Below, in pieces: positions 8,493-16,891 of a stretch of 38,450 nt of DNA (its first letter is position 1; each line of letters begins with the position of its first letter). The notes beneath the pieces are model-generated. The model did no database searches. It worked only from the letters and a program-made list of their open reading frames with translations, and was not told where the DNA came from. The translations under genes were made by a program, and so were the position numbers. The stretch is from Clostridia bacterium (GTDB lineage: Bacteria; Bacillota; Sulfobacillia; SLMV01), in the NCBI GenBank assembly GCA_003566675.1, contig PXCI01000214.1, positions 1 to 38,450 of the forward strand, in the 5' to 3' direction.

Positions 8493-9281
8493 ATGCGTCT
8501 TCAGGGGGAGGTTCTAGCTTTGAGACTCGGCAGACGACTCTTTGACAACCTGCAGCGAACCCTCTTCGGCCCTGAGGGGGTTGACCTGTCAGGACGTGTG
8601 CTGTATTCACAGAACGCCTGGCCCCTCGGTTCCGTGATCCTGGTGTTTCTAGCGGGTGAGCTCCTGCCGTCACTGGTTCTAGCGTGGATTCATACCTCCA
8701 CCCAGGTCGACGTACCCCTTGCAGTATTCATCCTTGCACAGCCGGCCGCAGTGCTGGCTGTTATCTGGCTGGTCAATCCCTTCCGGGGAAGATCCCCCGC
8801 CAGCATCCTCCCGATGAACATCAGCGGAAGAAGGCTGTTAGAATACGCCATTGTCTGGGGCATCTTCCTGCGCATCGTCTCCGTGGCGGTGGTGATGATC
8901 CAGGCGCTCGTGGGCGCATGGACCGAAGTCACGAACAATCCCCTACTGCTAGCCGACAGCCCCCTGTCCCCCATCCAGCAGGCCATCATCGTGCTGTCCG
9001 CCGTGTTCCTTGTGCCCGTCGCCGAAGAACTCTTTTACCGGGGCATCCTTTACCGCGCCCTGGGGCGGCACTTCGGACTAGCGGGAGCAGCGGTGATCAG
9101 CACTGCAGTGTGGACGCTGTTGCACGGTTCAGCCATGCTTTTTCCCGCAATCTTCGCCCTGGGCATATTGCTTGTGCTGCTGTATGAGGCCACCGAGAGC
9201 ATCTGGCCCCCGATTGCCGCCCATGTGGGATTCAACCTGACGTCCTTTCTGCTGATCTGGCTGCTTCCCGGCCTGGCGTAG
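8493..9281 (+). CDS. CPBP family intramembrane metalloprotease (CAAX protease-like)
   Basis: This is a 262-residue multi-helix membrane protein. It carries the three motifs of the CPBP/Abi family: EELFYR (178-183, EExxxR), LLHGS with His211, and HVGFN (244-248, HxxxN). Family members such as Rce1 are membrane glutamate/metal-dependent proteases; bacterial ones often process peptides or act in immunity. Target here unknown. The frame extends upstream to 8403, but AGAGGAG (8481-8487) lies five bases before the ATG at 8493, and residues upstream of it are not family-like. The gene is monocistronic, converging on the AI-2E family gene. Confidence 0.85.
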   Translation: MRLQGEVLALRLGRRLFDNLQRTLFGPEGVDLSGRVLYSQNAWPLGSVILVFLAGELLPSLVLAWIHTSTQVDVPLAVFILAQPAAVLAVIWLVNPFRGRSPASILPMNISGRRLLEYAIVWGIFLRIVSVAVVMIQALVGAWTEVTNNPLLLADSPLSPIQQAIIVLSAVFLVPVAEELFYRGILYRALGRHFGLAGAAVISTAVWTLLHGSAMLFPAIFALGILLVLLYEATESIWPPIAAHVGFNLTSFLLIWLLPGLA

Positions 9282-9442
9282 GCACAGGCTGGTACGGTTG
9301 CCACAGTCAAACCCTTGCCACAGGCCAGGGACCGCCCACACCAGCGCACGACCAGAAACCGCCCTCCCAGCTCTACTTCCGAGAACCCTTGTTCGCACTT
9401 ACGACCGGCTGCCGCGGTGCTGGTCCCATGCTGATCCCGAAA

Positions 9443-9461
9443 TGGACTCAGGCTGAGTCTC
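9443..9461 (-). terminator. Small hairpin over the AI-2E gene stop
   Basis: On the minus strand GACTCA and TGAGTC (9459-9445) form a 6-bp stem with a 3-base loop that includes the stop codon region, followed by CCATTTCGG. This is weak as a terminator; no better candidate exists between the two convergent genes (9282-9447). Confidence 0.3.
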
Positions 9462-10515
9462 CGGCCGCAATCCACCGGAACAAATGGTCAAGGCACACTT
9501 TGATGATCGCCGCCACGGGCACACCGAGGAAGAGGCCCCAGAAACCAAAGAGCGCTGCGCCGGCGAGAATCGCGAACACCACTCCGAGCGGGTGCAGGCC
9601 CGTACGATTGGAGAGGATTCGCGGCGTCAGGACAAACCCGTCCACCTGCTGAATCAAGAGATAGGTTATCATCACACGCAAGGTGAGCCCCCAGGACTCC
9701 ATGGCTGCCAGGATGATAGCAGGAATGCTCCCGATGAAGGGGCCGAAGTAAGGTATGAGATTCGTCAGGCCCGCAAAGAGTCCCAGAACCAGGTAGAAAC
9801 GTACGCCCAGAAGGGCAAGGACAACGGTAGCCACCACACCCACAACGAAAGAGACAATCAGCCGTCCGTGGATGAAACCCGAAAGGACGCGGTTCACATC
9901 GGCCAGGAATTCCATAAGGGGTCGCCGGTATGCCACGGGGAGCGAGTTTCTAAATTGATCGTAGAAACGATGCGAGTCCTTCAACAAGTACACAGCCAGG
10001 ACCGAACCAAGCACGAGGTTAAATACCCCTCCGAAAAATCCTCCCAGGCCCGCCATCAAGGCTGTCAGAGATGCATCAATGTCCAGGCGTTCCTCCAGGT
10101 TCTCCAGGTATTTGTCCAGAGCCTGGTTAATGGCATCCCGCACCATGGTAGGCATGGCCGTGGCCTCATAAAATCGTTCAAGCTGCGATATGGTCTTCTG
10201 GGTCTGTTCCACGTACTGGGGAACATTCTCCACGAGGCGATTGATCTCGGCCACAATTCCAGGAACGATGAAAAGGGAGATGATGGTGACGATAATGAGT
10301 AGGGCGACGTAGGTTACAGCAATCGCCTGGATGCGGGACATCCGCCTTCTCTCGCCGAAGTCAACTACCGGGTTCAAGACGTAGGCAATAGTAATGGCGA
10401 TCACGAAGGGAGTGACCGCAGCACGAACTCGATATAGAAAGCCGATTAAGAACAGGGCCACCAGGAAAAGGGCCACGATCTTCAGGATCTTAAACCAGTC
10501 GAGACGTTCTTCCAT
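9448..10515 (-). CDS. AI-2E family transporter (PerM/YtvI type membrane protein)
   Basis: This protein of about 355 residues has two N-terminal hydrophobic helices, a helical soluble section (roughly residues 75-150) and a C-terminal block of helices with the family hallmarks DGFVLTPRIL and HPLGVVFAILAG. The family includes exporters of autoinducer-2 and sodium/proton antiporters, so the substrate cannot be stated. The frame is open to 10548, but the ATG at 10515 has GGGGGTGG five bases upstream and gives MEERLDWFKIL. The gene appears to be a single transcription unit. Confidence 0.85.
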   Translation of the reverse strand: MEERLDWFKILKIVALFLVALFLIGFLYRVRAAVTPFVIAITIAYVLNPVVDFGERRRMSRIQAIAVTYVALLIIVTIISLFIVPGIVAEINRLVENVPQYVEQTQKTISQLERFYEATAMPTMVRDAINQALDKYLENLEERLDIDASLTALMAGLGGFFGGVFNLVLGSVLAVYLLKDSHRFYDQFRNSLPVAYRRPLMEFLADVNRVLSGFIHGRLIVSFVVGVVATVVLALLGVRFYLVLGLFAGLTNLIPYFGPFIGSIPAIILAAMESWGLTLRVMITYLLIQQVDGFVLTPRILSNRTGLHPLGVVFAILAGAALFGFWGLFLGVPVAAIIKVCLDHLFRWIAAGDSA

Positions 10516-10575
10516 GATATCCACCCCCGTTCTCGTCTTAACGAGCATCTAAAAAGGATATGAAATATTCCCTAT

Positions 10576-10593
10576 ATCCTATTATAACGTCAA
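10576..10593 (-). promoter_or_regulatory. A/T-rich promoter region of the AI-2E family gene
   Basis: On the minus strand a TTGACG box (10593-10588) is followed by an A/T-rich run containing TATAAT (10586-10581) and further TATA-like hexamers. TTGACG with a GAATAT 17 bases on is possible, or the TATAAT with a poor -35. The exact pairing is uncertain, but the location, 60-80 bases before the start codon, fits a promoter. Confidence 0.3.
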
Positions 10594-10667
10594 ACACGGT
10601 TTTTCGCCTGCCGTCTCCTTCTGCACCAGCTACCTGTACAGGGATTATGTGAATTGAAAAGAAATAG

Positions 10668-10892
10668 TTATATCAGTACCGAATGGTGCGCACATCGTAC
10701 GTCGACGTCTCGATCCTCTGGGGCTTTTTCACCTAGACAGGACCGATGACTGTTGGGTACTTGATGAAAGAAAAGTGCCGCTCCACGATGGTCTGTTCCT
10801 TGTAGTTGTGGGTCCTTCACTGTGTACTCATCAGTGATGTCTTTGGAAGGTGGCTTGCTGATCAGTACGAAGTCGTTTGGGGTCATTCGCAC
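10668..10892 (-). other. Possible small ORF or gene remnant in a 500-base gap
   Basis: The gap 10516-11015 holds a 74-codon minus-strand frame. Its first part (MTPNDFVLISKPPS, then KDITDEYTV) looks protein-like, but the second half looks random. A GGGA motif lies upstream of its internal ATG. I do not recognise a family. It may be a degraded gene or chance. The rest of the gap shows only the promoter candidates listed separately. Confidence 0.2.
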
Positions 10893-10929
10893 ATCCCTTG
10901 GGGCAGGCTGATGATGGCCGTTTCAGGGA

Positions 10930-10938
10930 TGGCATAAT
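10930..10938 (+). promoter_or_regulatory. Extended -10 element before the TehB-like gene
   Basis: TG-G-CATAAT (TG at 10930-10931, CATAAT at 10933-10938) is an extended -10 box located 78 bases before the chosen start of the methyltransferase. No convincing -35 is present. Confidence 0.3.
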
Positions 10939-11015
10939 GTGTGGAAACGGCGATCGAGCCCTGGCTGAACTGTCCCGTGGAGTTCGGTCCGCGGTACACG
11001 GGTGGGAGGATGAAC

Positions 11016-11636
11016 ATGGAGAGACCGTATTGGGAAGATACCTACCGTGATCAAACGAGTCGCACCTTTGGCCTGGTAAGCCAGGAGATCATCGAACTAG
11101 CCGAGACTCTTCTCGGTGAAGGACGCGTCCTGGACATGGGCTGCGGCGAGGGCCGGAATGCGCTCTTTCTCGCGGGAGCTGGCTTCACAGTCGACGCATT
11201 TGACATCTCCGAGCAAGGTATCGACAAGCTGCTGGCGACCGCTGAGCGCATGGAGATCAACGTAAACGCTTGGGTGGAGGACATGAGAGATTTCGAGTTC
11301 TCCCGACCGTATGACCTGATCATATCGCACGGAGTGTTCCATCTGCTGCCGCGGGATGACTGGCAGCGCCTGATCCACCGTGTGAAGGAATACACTGTCC
11401 CGGGAGGTGTCAACGTGGTGGCGGTGTTTGTGGACACGCTGCCTACTCCGGCCGATCTCATCCCCCATGTGAAGGGGCTGTTCCGCGAGGGCGAGCTGGC
11501 GGAACTGTACGCGGGATGGAACGTGGTTTCCTTCGAGTCCTACATCAAGGAGGACGAACACCCCAACGGCGTGAAGCACCGTCACCCCATCAATAAGCTG
11601 GTGGCGCAGAACCCGGAGGTGGGCATGCCGATCTGA
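11016..11636 (+). CDS. TehB-like class I SAM-dependent methyltransferase
   Basis: This 206-residue protein has motif I RVLDMGCGEGRNALFLA (37-53), motif II VDAFDIS (59-65) and, near the C-terminus, FREGELAELYAGWNVV. These three segments line up with the tellurite-resistance methyltransferase TehB family, where the corresponding late segment is FKEGELxxYYEGW. TehB methylates tellurite or selenite in vivo; whether this one does is inference. The longest frame starts at 10941, but GGGAGG (11004-11009) is adjacent to the ATG at 11010 and six bases from the ATG at 11016, which I chose. A link to the selenoprotein at 36301 is conceivable but unsupported. Confidence 0.8.
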   Translation: MERPYWEDTYRDQTSRTFGLVSQEIIELAETLLGEGRVLDMGCGEGRNALFLAGAGFTVDAFDISEQGIDKLLATAERMEINVNAWVEDMRDFEFSRPYDLIISHGVFHLLPRDDWQRLIHRVKEYTVPGGVNVVAVFVDTLPTPADLIPHVKGLFREGELAELYAGWNVVSFESYIKEDEHPNGVKHRHPINKLVAQNPEVGMPI

Positions 11637-11863
11637 CCGGACCCTCTGCAGGTACATGGAACGGACCGCCTCCGCCCCATCACGGACCGGCCTCGCCGCG
11701 ATGGGCGATGAGTCCATCTTCCCTTGCGCGGCCGTAATGGCTTGCGTTCATCCCCATGGGTCTTGGTGCCAGCGCCATTCTATCTGAACCGGGATTGTCC
11801 AATGAGAGGAATTGGTCAGCCCATTGCGAAAGATGAGTTAACACCGGAACTGGAGGCAAGCCT

Positions 11864-12646
11864 ATGATTGTTGATTCCCACAACCACCTGGGAAGGCGCC
11901 GGACAGACGACGATGAGACCCCCTTTGCCGGCGTGGAACTGGATGATTTTCTCGCCATAATGGACCGCGATGGCATTGACCACGCAGTGATCTTTCCGCT
12001 ATTCGATCGCTATGGAGACTACAACCCGGCTAACGAGACGGTCCGAAGGGCATTTATGGCGCAGCCAGGCCGATTCACCGGGCTCTTCCGGGTCGATCCC
12101 TACCTCGAACACCAGACCCTCGATGATGTTGAAAACGCCCTGGCTCGTGACGGCTTTCGCGGACTGAAGATCCACCCCAGAAGCGACAGAACGTACATCG
12201 ACGATTTCGAAAAAATGGACCCGCTCGTGGAAATCGCCCAGGGACACGACTGGCCCATTCTCATCCACACCGGAGACGATCCCCCATGTCGGCCCTATAT
12301 GCTTTTCGACCTTCTCAAACGACACCCCCAGGCAACCTTCATCATGGGCCATTGTGGACAACGAGCCTACCAGGAGGGACTGTGGGTGGCTGGGCACTGC
12401 CCGAACGTGTACATGGAGACCTCCACCATCGCCCATCCACAGATCATCCAGCTAATCATTGAGACCGTGGGCCCCGAAAGGGTCCTGTTTGGAACCGATG
12501 TGCCCTTTGGTGATCCCCGGGTAGAGCTCTTCAAGTACGAGACTCTCGAGCTGCATCCCAGGATCCGTAACATGGTTATGGCGGAGAACGCCGTGCGCCT
12601 CTGGCACCTGGACCTGTCATGGCAGGAACCAAACCCCCAGGCGTAG
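11864..12646 (+). CDS. Amidohydrolase-2 family metal-dependent hydrolase
   Basis: This 260-residue TIM-barrel hydrolase shows the metal-site landmarks of the amidohydrolase superfamily: DSHNHLG (4-10, the HxH), LKIHP (101-105), LIHTG with His135, MGHCG with His163, and FGTDVPFGDP with catalytic Asp212. Members hydrolyse or decarboxylate small cyclic or amide substrates; the substrate is unknown. GGAGG lies seven bases before the ATG. It is the first gene of a probable operon with the opine-type dehydrogenase (63-base gap) and the serine hydrolase, suggesting it acts on a related amide or N-substituted amino acid. Confidence 0.85.
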   Translation: MIVDSHNHLGRRRTDDDETPFAGVELDDFLAIMDRDGIDHAVIFPLFDRYGDYNPANETVRRAFMAQPGRFTGLFRVDPYLEHQTLDDVENALARDGFRGLKIHPRSDRTYIDDFEKMDPLVEIAQGHDWPILIHTGDDPPCRPYMLFDLLKRHPQATFIMGHCGQRAYQEGLWVAGHCPNVYMETSTIAHPQIIQLIIETVGPERVLFGTDVPFGDPRVELFKYETLELHPRIRNMVMAENAVRLWHLDLSWQEPNPQA

Positions 12647-12709
12647 AACTGAGTCGAATCACCTGAGCAACCGCACGTGTATGCATTAAGTCAAGGGAGG
12701 AGATTTGCT

Positions 12710-13846
12710 ATGCTCAACAGACCTATCGCCGTCCTGGGAGGCGGCAACGGAGCCCAATGCATGGCGGCAGACCTGTCGCTACACGGGCACGACGTGAAGA
12801 TCTATGAACATCCCCAGTTCGCAGAAAATCCGAACATCTCAAGGGTCCTCTGCACCGGGGAGATCACCCTGAGGGGACTCAAAAAGGAGGGGACCGGCAG
12901 GCTGTGTGAGGCGACCACGGATATCCAGGTGGCCCTCTCGGACGTGGACCTCGTGAATGTGGTCATCCCCGCCCTCGGACATGAGCTCTTTTTTGCAACG
13001 ATGATCCCTCATCTGAGAGCCGGACAGACCGTCATCGTCTGGGCCGGGGATTTCGGATCCCTCCGCCTCGCTAAACAGATCAAAGATGCGCGCCCCGAAC
13101 TGAACATAACCATCGCTGAAACCCACACCATACCCTACGGAACCCGAATCAGCGAACCAGGCGTGGTCGATCTACTGCTCACCTCGCCAAGGGTGGGCAT
13201 TGCAGCCCTACCGGCTACGAGGACTGCCCAGCTGATCAGCGACCTGGAGGAGATGTATCCGGAACTGACCCCCATGCAGAACGTCATCGCAGCAGCCGTG
13301 GCCAATCCCAATCCCATCTGCCACCCTCCCGGATCCATCCTCAACACTGGCAGAATTCAATACTCTGGCGGTGACTTCCGCATGTATGGTGAGGGCATAA
13401 CCGAGGCCGTTGCCCGCGTAATACGAGGAGTGTTCGAGGAGACCTCAGCCCTCGCTGACGCGCTGGACATCGAAGTGTTTCAGTACGAGGACCGGGACTT
13501 CCGCACAAACACCAGCATCATGGGCGTATCCTTCGAGGCGCCCTTTGACACCCACGGCATTATCGGGCGAATCGTCGGACCCAAGACCATCCACGACCGC
13601 TACATCACCGAGGACCTGCCGTTCGGCCTGGTTCCAATGTCCCAGCTGGGGGACCGGCTTGGAGTGCCCACCCCCCTGATCGACTCCTTCGTGAACCTGG
13701 GGTCACAGATCTGCGGTGAGAACTACTGGGAGACGGGCAGGACCCTGGAAACCCTCGGGCTGGACGGGCTCACCAAGGAGGAGATCATCGCCCTGGTTGA
13801 ACAGGAACAACACGCTCCTGCAACCCTGGAAGAGGAACGCCCATGA
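12710..13846 (+). CDS. Opine/octopine-type NAD(P) dehydrogenase
   Basis: This 378-residue protein has an N-terminal Rossmann fold with VLGGGNGAQCMA (8-19) and the C-terminal helical domain of octopine/nopaline dehydrogenases (DFRMYGEGITEAVARVI segment). NPICHPPGSILNTG (201-214) contains His205, matching the catalytic His of the Arthrobacter N-(1-carboxyethyl)-norvaline dehydrogenase (about His202). The family reversibly couples an amino acid and a 2-oxo acid by reductive amination. GGGAGGAG lies seven bases before the ATG at 12710; the frame upstream to 12677 is unlikely. Its stop overlaps the next start in ATGA. No nicotianamine-synthase-like gene is nearby, so an opine metallophore role is not supported. 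Confidence 0.85.
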   Translation: MLNRPIAVLGGGNGAQCMAADLSLHGHDVKIYEHPQFAENPNISRVLCTGEITLRGLKKEGTGRLCEATTDIQVALSDVDLVNVVIPALGHELFFATMIPHLRAGQTVIVWAGDFGSLRLAKQIKDARPELNITIAETHTIPYGTRISEPGVVDLLLTSPRVGIAALPATRTAQLISDLEEMYPELTPMQNVIAAAVANPNPICHPPGSILNTGRIQYSGGDFRMYGEGITEAVARVIRGVFEETSALADALDIEVFQYEDRDFRTNTSIMGVSFEAPFDTHGIIGRIVGPKTIHDRYITEDLPFGLVPMSQLGDRLGVPTPLIDSFVNLGSQICGENYWETGRTLETLGLDGLTKEEIIALVEQEQHAPATLEEERP

Positions 13847-15249
13847 GCAAAGATGCCTGGATCAAGGCCTTTGAGACCCACGCGAAAGAGATCGCATCCA
13901 TGCACCAGATCCCCGGCCTTGCCTACGGAGCTGCAGTAGACGGCGAGACCGTGCACACGGGTGGCATCGGTCATCGGGATGTGGAGAAGGGGCTCCCCAC
14001 GGGACCCGACACCGTCTATGGAATCGGATCGATCACCAAATCCTTCACCTGTGTCGCGATCCTGCAGATGCAGGAACGGGGACTGCTCTCGGTTGAAGAT
14101 CCCCTGGTCAAGTGGCTCCCCGAGTTCAGGCTTCCTGCAGATGCATCGGCTGAGGACATCACCATACGCCACCTGATGACCCACACCAGTGGGCTTCCAC
14201 CCCTTCAATCCCTTTTCAATGCGATGGCCCGCAGCATGAAGGATGATCCCAGCACGGGAGATTTCTCGCTGAAGATGCCCGATCTGGAGCCAATAGACAC
14301 CGTTGAGGAATTGGTCGATCTCATCGCCGAATTGGATTTCAGACCCCTTGGATCGCCTGGTGAGTACTTCAGCTATTCCAACGATGGCTACGCCCTACTT
14401 GGTGCAATCCTGGAGAGGGCGAGCGGCCTATCCTATGAAGCCTACCTTAAGAAGCACCTGCTGGAGCCCATGAAAATGACCTGCACCACCCTGAACACCG
14501 GGGACCTCAAATCCTTTGAAGAGGTAACCGAGCTGTACGCTTCCAGGGAATGTAACGGCAAGGAAATCGCGTACCATGCGCCGGGATGGTGGGAGTTCCC
14601 CTCAATGGAATCCGCGGGGCGCTTGATGTCCAATGTGACAGATCTCCTGCGGTACCTGGAGCTCTACCGCTGCCACGGCCTCGTCAACGGTGAACGAATC
14701 CTCTCCAAGGCGAGCGTTCAGGAGATGATGAAACCCCACGTCGAAGCCTCACCCGGCCAATTCTACGGCTACGGGCTCCTCGTGAAATCCGACTATCACG
14801 GCATCACCTTAGTGGGACACAGCGGAGGCATAAAGGGGGTATCGGCCGATGTACTGCTATCTGTGGAGGATGGGATTACAGCCGTCGCCCTGTCAAACCT
14901 GTCGGGTGCACCCTCGGGAGCGGTATCCCTGGGGATCATCAACGCTCTCAAGCGCCTGCCCCCCGGCACTCCCCGCAACGCATTCCCCGACTTCGATGCC
15001 ACCTCCGATCAGGTGGCGCGGTTTGTCGGCACCTACAGCTCGGGTGAGGGCGCGAACGTGACGGTGTACACCGCAGATGATCGGCTCTTTGCCGACATGG
15101 AAGGAAAGACCTACATCGGACGTCCCACTGCCGAGGACATGGTGGTCTTCAAGGTCAAGGGCATGGAAATACCGGTGCGCTACATCCCGGCAATCAGGGC
15201 AGTCAGCTTCGGTTCGCGAATCATCACCCGCGCCGAAGAAGAAGCGTGA
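13843..15249 (+). CDS. Beta-lactamase-like serine hydrolase (class C / PBP4* family)
   Basis: This 468-residue protein has the three active-site motifs of the serine beta-lactamase fold: SITK (63-66, SxxK with nucleophile Ser63), YSN (178-180) and HSGG (326-329). An additional C-terminal domain of about 100 residues looks like a beta-rich lipocalin-type tail common in this family. There is no signal peptide, so it is probably cytoplasmic; relatives include esterases, D-aminopeptidases and D-amino acid amidases. The ATG overlaps the opine dehydrogenase stop (ATGA), so the two are translated together. A function in cleaving an amide or ester of the opine-like substrate is inference. Confidence 0.85.
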   Translation: MSKDAWIKAFETHAKEIASMHQIPGLAYGAAVDGETVHTGGIGHRDVEKGLPTGPDTVYGIGSITKSFTCVAILQMQERGLLSVEDPLVKWLPEFRLPADASAEDITIRHLMTHTSGLPPLQSLFNAMARSMKDDPSTGDFSLKMPDLEPIDTVEELVDLIAELDFRPLGSPGEYFSYSNDGYALLGAILERASGLSYEAYLKKHLLEPMKMTCTTLNTGDLKSFEEVTELYASRECNGKEIAYHAPGWWEFPSMESAGRLMSNVTDLLRYLELYRCHGLVNGERILSKASVQEMMKPHVEASPGQFYGYGLLVKSDYHGITLVGHSGGIKGVSADVLLSVEDGITAVALSNLSGAPSGAVSLGIINALKRLPPGTPRNAFPDFDATSDQVARFVGTYSSGEGANVTVYTADDRLFADMEGKTYIGRPTAEDMVVFKVKGMEIPVRYIPAIRAVSFGSRIITRAEEEA

Positions 15250-15263
15250 TGAGTCGGACGCCC

Positions 15264-15293
15264 CGGGAGGGCTACTCTGCACGGGCCCTCCCG
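15264..15293. terminator. Hairpin between convergent genes
   Basis: CGGGAGGGC (15264-15272) pairs perfectly with GCCCTCCCG (15285-15293) around a 12-base loop. It occupies the 75-base gap between the serine hydrolase stop and the convergent amidohydrolase stop, so it probably serves both directions. No T-run on either side. Confidence 0.55.
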
Positions 15294-15324
15294 CTTCACC
15301 TCACAGGCGTCCTCAAAATAATGG

Positions 15325-16740
15325 CTAAAACGGTCGGTCTTTTCCATAGAAGATCCCATCCTCCAGCCGGGCAACATAAGCGTCAAGGCCCCGTCTCCGC
15401 AGAGCCCGCTCCCCCGCCTCGCTGGTGATGATCGTCGTACCGGTGCCCGTCACCGCACCCCTGTACATGATCATCTCCCCGGCATTGAAACTCATCACCG
15501 CCCCACACCGCTCCAGATCAACCACGGTCAGGTCCGCATCCGCACCGACCCCGAGGTGCCCCTTGGAGGGCAGCCCAAGGATCGTCGCCGGTGCCCAGGA
15601 GATCTTCTGAACGAGTTCTGAAAGCGTGAGTCCCTCTGCCCGAACCAGGGCCAACCCATGTTCCACCGCAACGTTTCTTGGGTGTCCTCCGCCATCGGTT
15701 GAAATGGCATCGACAATGAACCGTTCACTCTCATCCCGACTCACGGCACACAGGAACCGGCTCACGGCTGAATTGACGGGGAAATTTACCGAAACATAGG
15801 TATCTTCTGCCAGCCAGGCCTCAACGGCTTCCTCGCCGGTCACGTTGACGTTCTCGGCGCCGTATTCCCTCGTCACCCTGGCGTAGCCATCCCGGATGGC
15901 CTCCTGCAGCCCGCCGGCGGTGGGCTCATATCCCCGCTCCATCAGGCACCGCTGGGTGGCCTGGCTCTCCGGAACCCCTTCAATACACCGTCCGCTGGTC
16001 CCGTTTATGGTCGCCAGATACGATTCTGTGAACAAGTTCGGACGGCCCTGCAGCATCGACAGGGCCTCGGCGGTCTCGGCAAGGGGACTGCCGTGGACGC
16101 CCCGGCAATAGCTGTTTATGTGGGGAATATGAAGACGGAGTTCACCTGCCAGTTCAACGCTCTCAACGAAACCCTCCAGGTCTCCAGGCGTGCGAGTCGT
16201 CCCCGAGTGAAAGGCCACATAGCTCCGTTGCTCGTTGCAGACCTCGATTACCCTCCGGGTCGCCTCGGGCGTCATGGGGTAATGACCGCCCAGCAGTTTC
16301 AGCCCGATGGCCCCCTCCTGTATCGATTGCTCCAGCAGATCACGGATCTCCCCCTCTCCGGGATCGTCACCGGCAACGGTGTGTCCCGGCCGCACCTGCT
16401 GCAAACCTGCCATGTTCAGACCCGCAGAGTTGTGCTTGCTGAACTCCAGGAATTCATCCAACGGTCCACCCATGTCCAGGGCGGTGACGACACCTGCCCT
16501 TGCCATCATCCGGTGGGCATTGTATCCCTTGTGACGCCGTGATGTATGCACGTGCATGTCGATGACACCGGGCATTACAACCAGACCGCTCACATCATGT
16601 ACCACAGCAGACTTGCCGGGGTCCAGTTCGGGCGCTACCCGGGCGACTGAGCCCTCTGCAATGCCGACGTCCGCCGCCCCCTCAAAGCCGTTGGCCGGAT
16701 CGACCACCCAGCCACCTCGCAACACCATGTCAAACTTCAC
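15325..16740 (-). CDS. Amidohydrolase family protein (D-aminoacylase/dihydroorotase-like)
   Basis: This hydrolase of about 471 residues begins VLRGGWVVDPANG and has PGVIDMHVH (57-65, HxH metal ligands), a conserved GAIGLKLLGGH segment whose Lys may be the carbamylated bridging ligand, HSG and HIPHIN histidines, and DAISTDGGGHP with the catalytic Asp. It ends with the typical GADADLTVVD and SFNAGEMIMYRG beta-sandwich. Relatives deacylate N-acyl-D-amino acids or open cyclic amides. ATG at 16785 is the longest start, with GGGGAGG 11 bases away; GTG at 16740 with AAGGGAG eight bases upstream gives an N-terminus like homologues, so I chose it. It is convergent with the opine operon. Confidence 0.85.
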   Translation of the reverse strand: MKFDMVLRGGWVVDPANGFEGAADVGIAEGSVARVAPELDPGKSAVVHDVSGLVVMPGVIDMHVHTSRRHKGYNAHRMMARAGVVTALDMGGPLDEFLEFSKHNSAGLNMAGLQQVRPGHTVAGDDPGEGEIRDLLEQSIQEGAIGLKLLGGHYPMTPEATRRVIEVCNEQRSYVAFHSGTTRTPGDLEGFVESVELAGELRLHIPHINSYCRGVHGSPLAETAEALSMLQGRPNLFTESYLATINGTSGRCIEGVPESQATQRCLMERGYEPTAGGLQEAIRDGYARVTREYGAENVNVTGEEAVEAWLAEDTYVSVNFPVNSAVSRFLCAVSRDESERFIVDAISTDGGGHPRNVAVEHGLALVRAEGLTLSELVQKISWAPATILGLPSKGHLGVGADADLTVVDLERCGAVMSFNAGEMIMYRGAVTGTGTTIITSEAGERALRRRGLDAYVARLEDGIFYGKDRPF

Positions 16741-16891
16741 GTTGACCGCTCCCTTCATGAGTCCACGCTTCAGTTTTCCCCACATGATGGCTTCATCCTC
16801 CCCTGCTCCCTCACCGGATTGGTTCAGGCCAAAGGATTAATCGCCCAGACGGCCAAATTGGTAAGCATGAGATAAAAAGCGAGGTGAGATG

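Noticed and set aside
9484-10302. 272-codon plus-strand ORF
   Set aside because: Antisense shadow of the AI-2E family membrane protein; highly charged, His/Gln-rich composition typical of shadows of membrane protein genes.
12710-13846. Staphylopine-like opine metallophore dehydrogenase (CntM type)
   Set aside because: The required nicotianamine-synthase-like CntL and histidine racemase CntK genes are not in the neighbourhood, and the nearby hydrolases point to another role.
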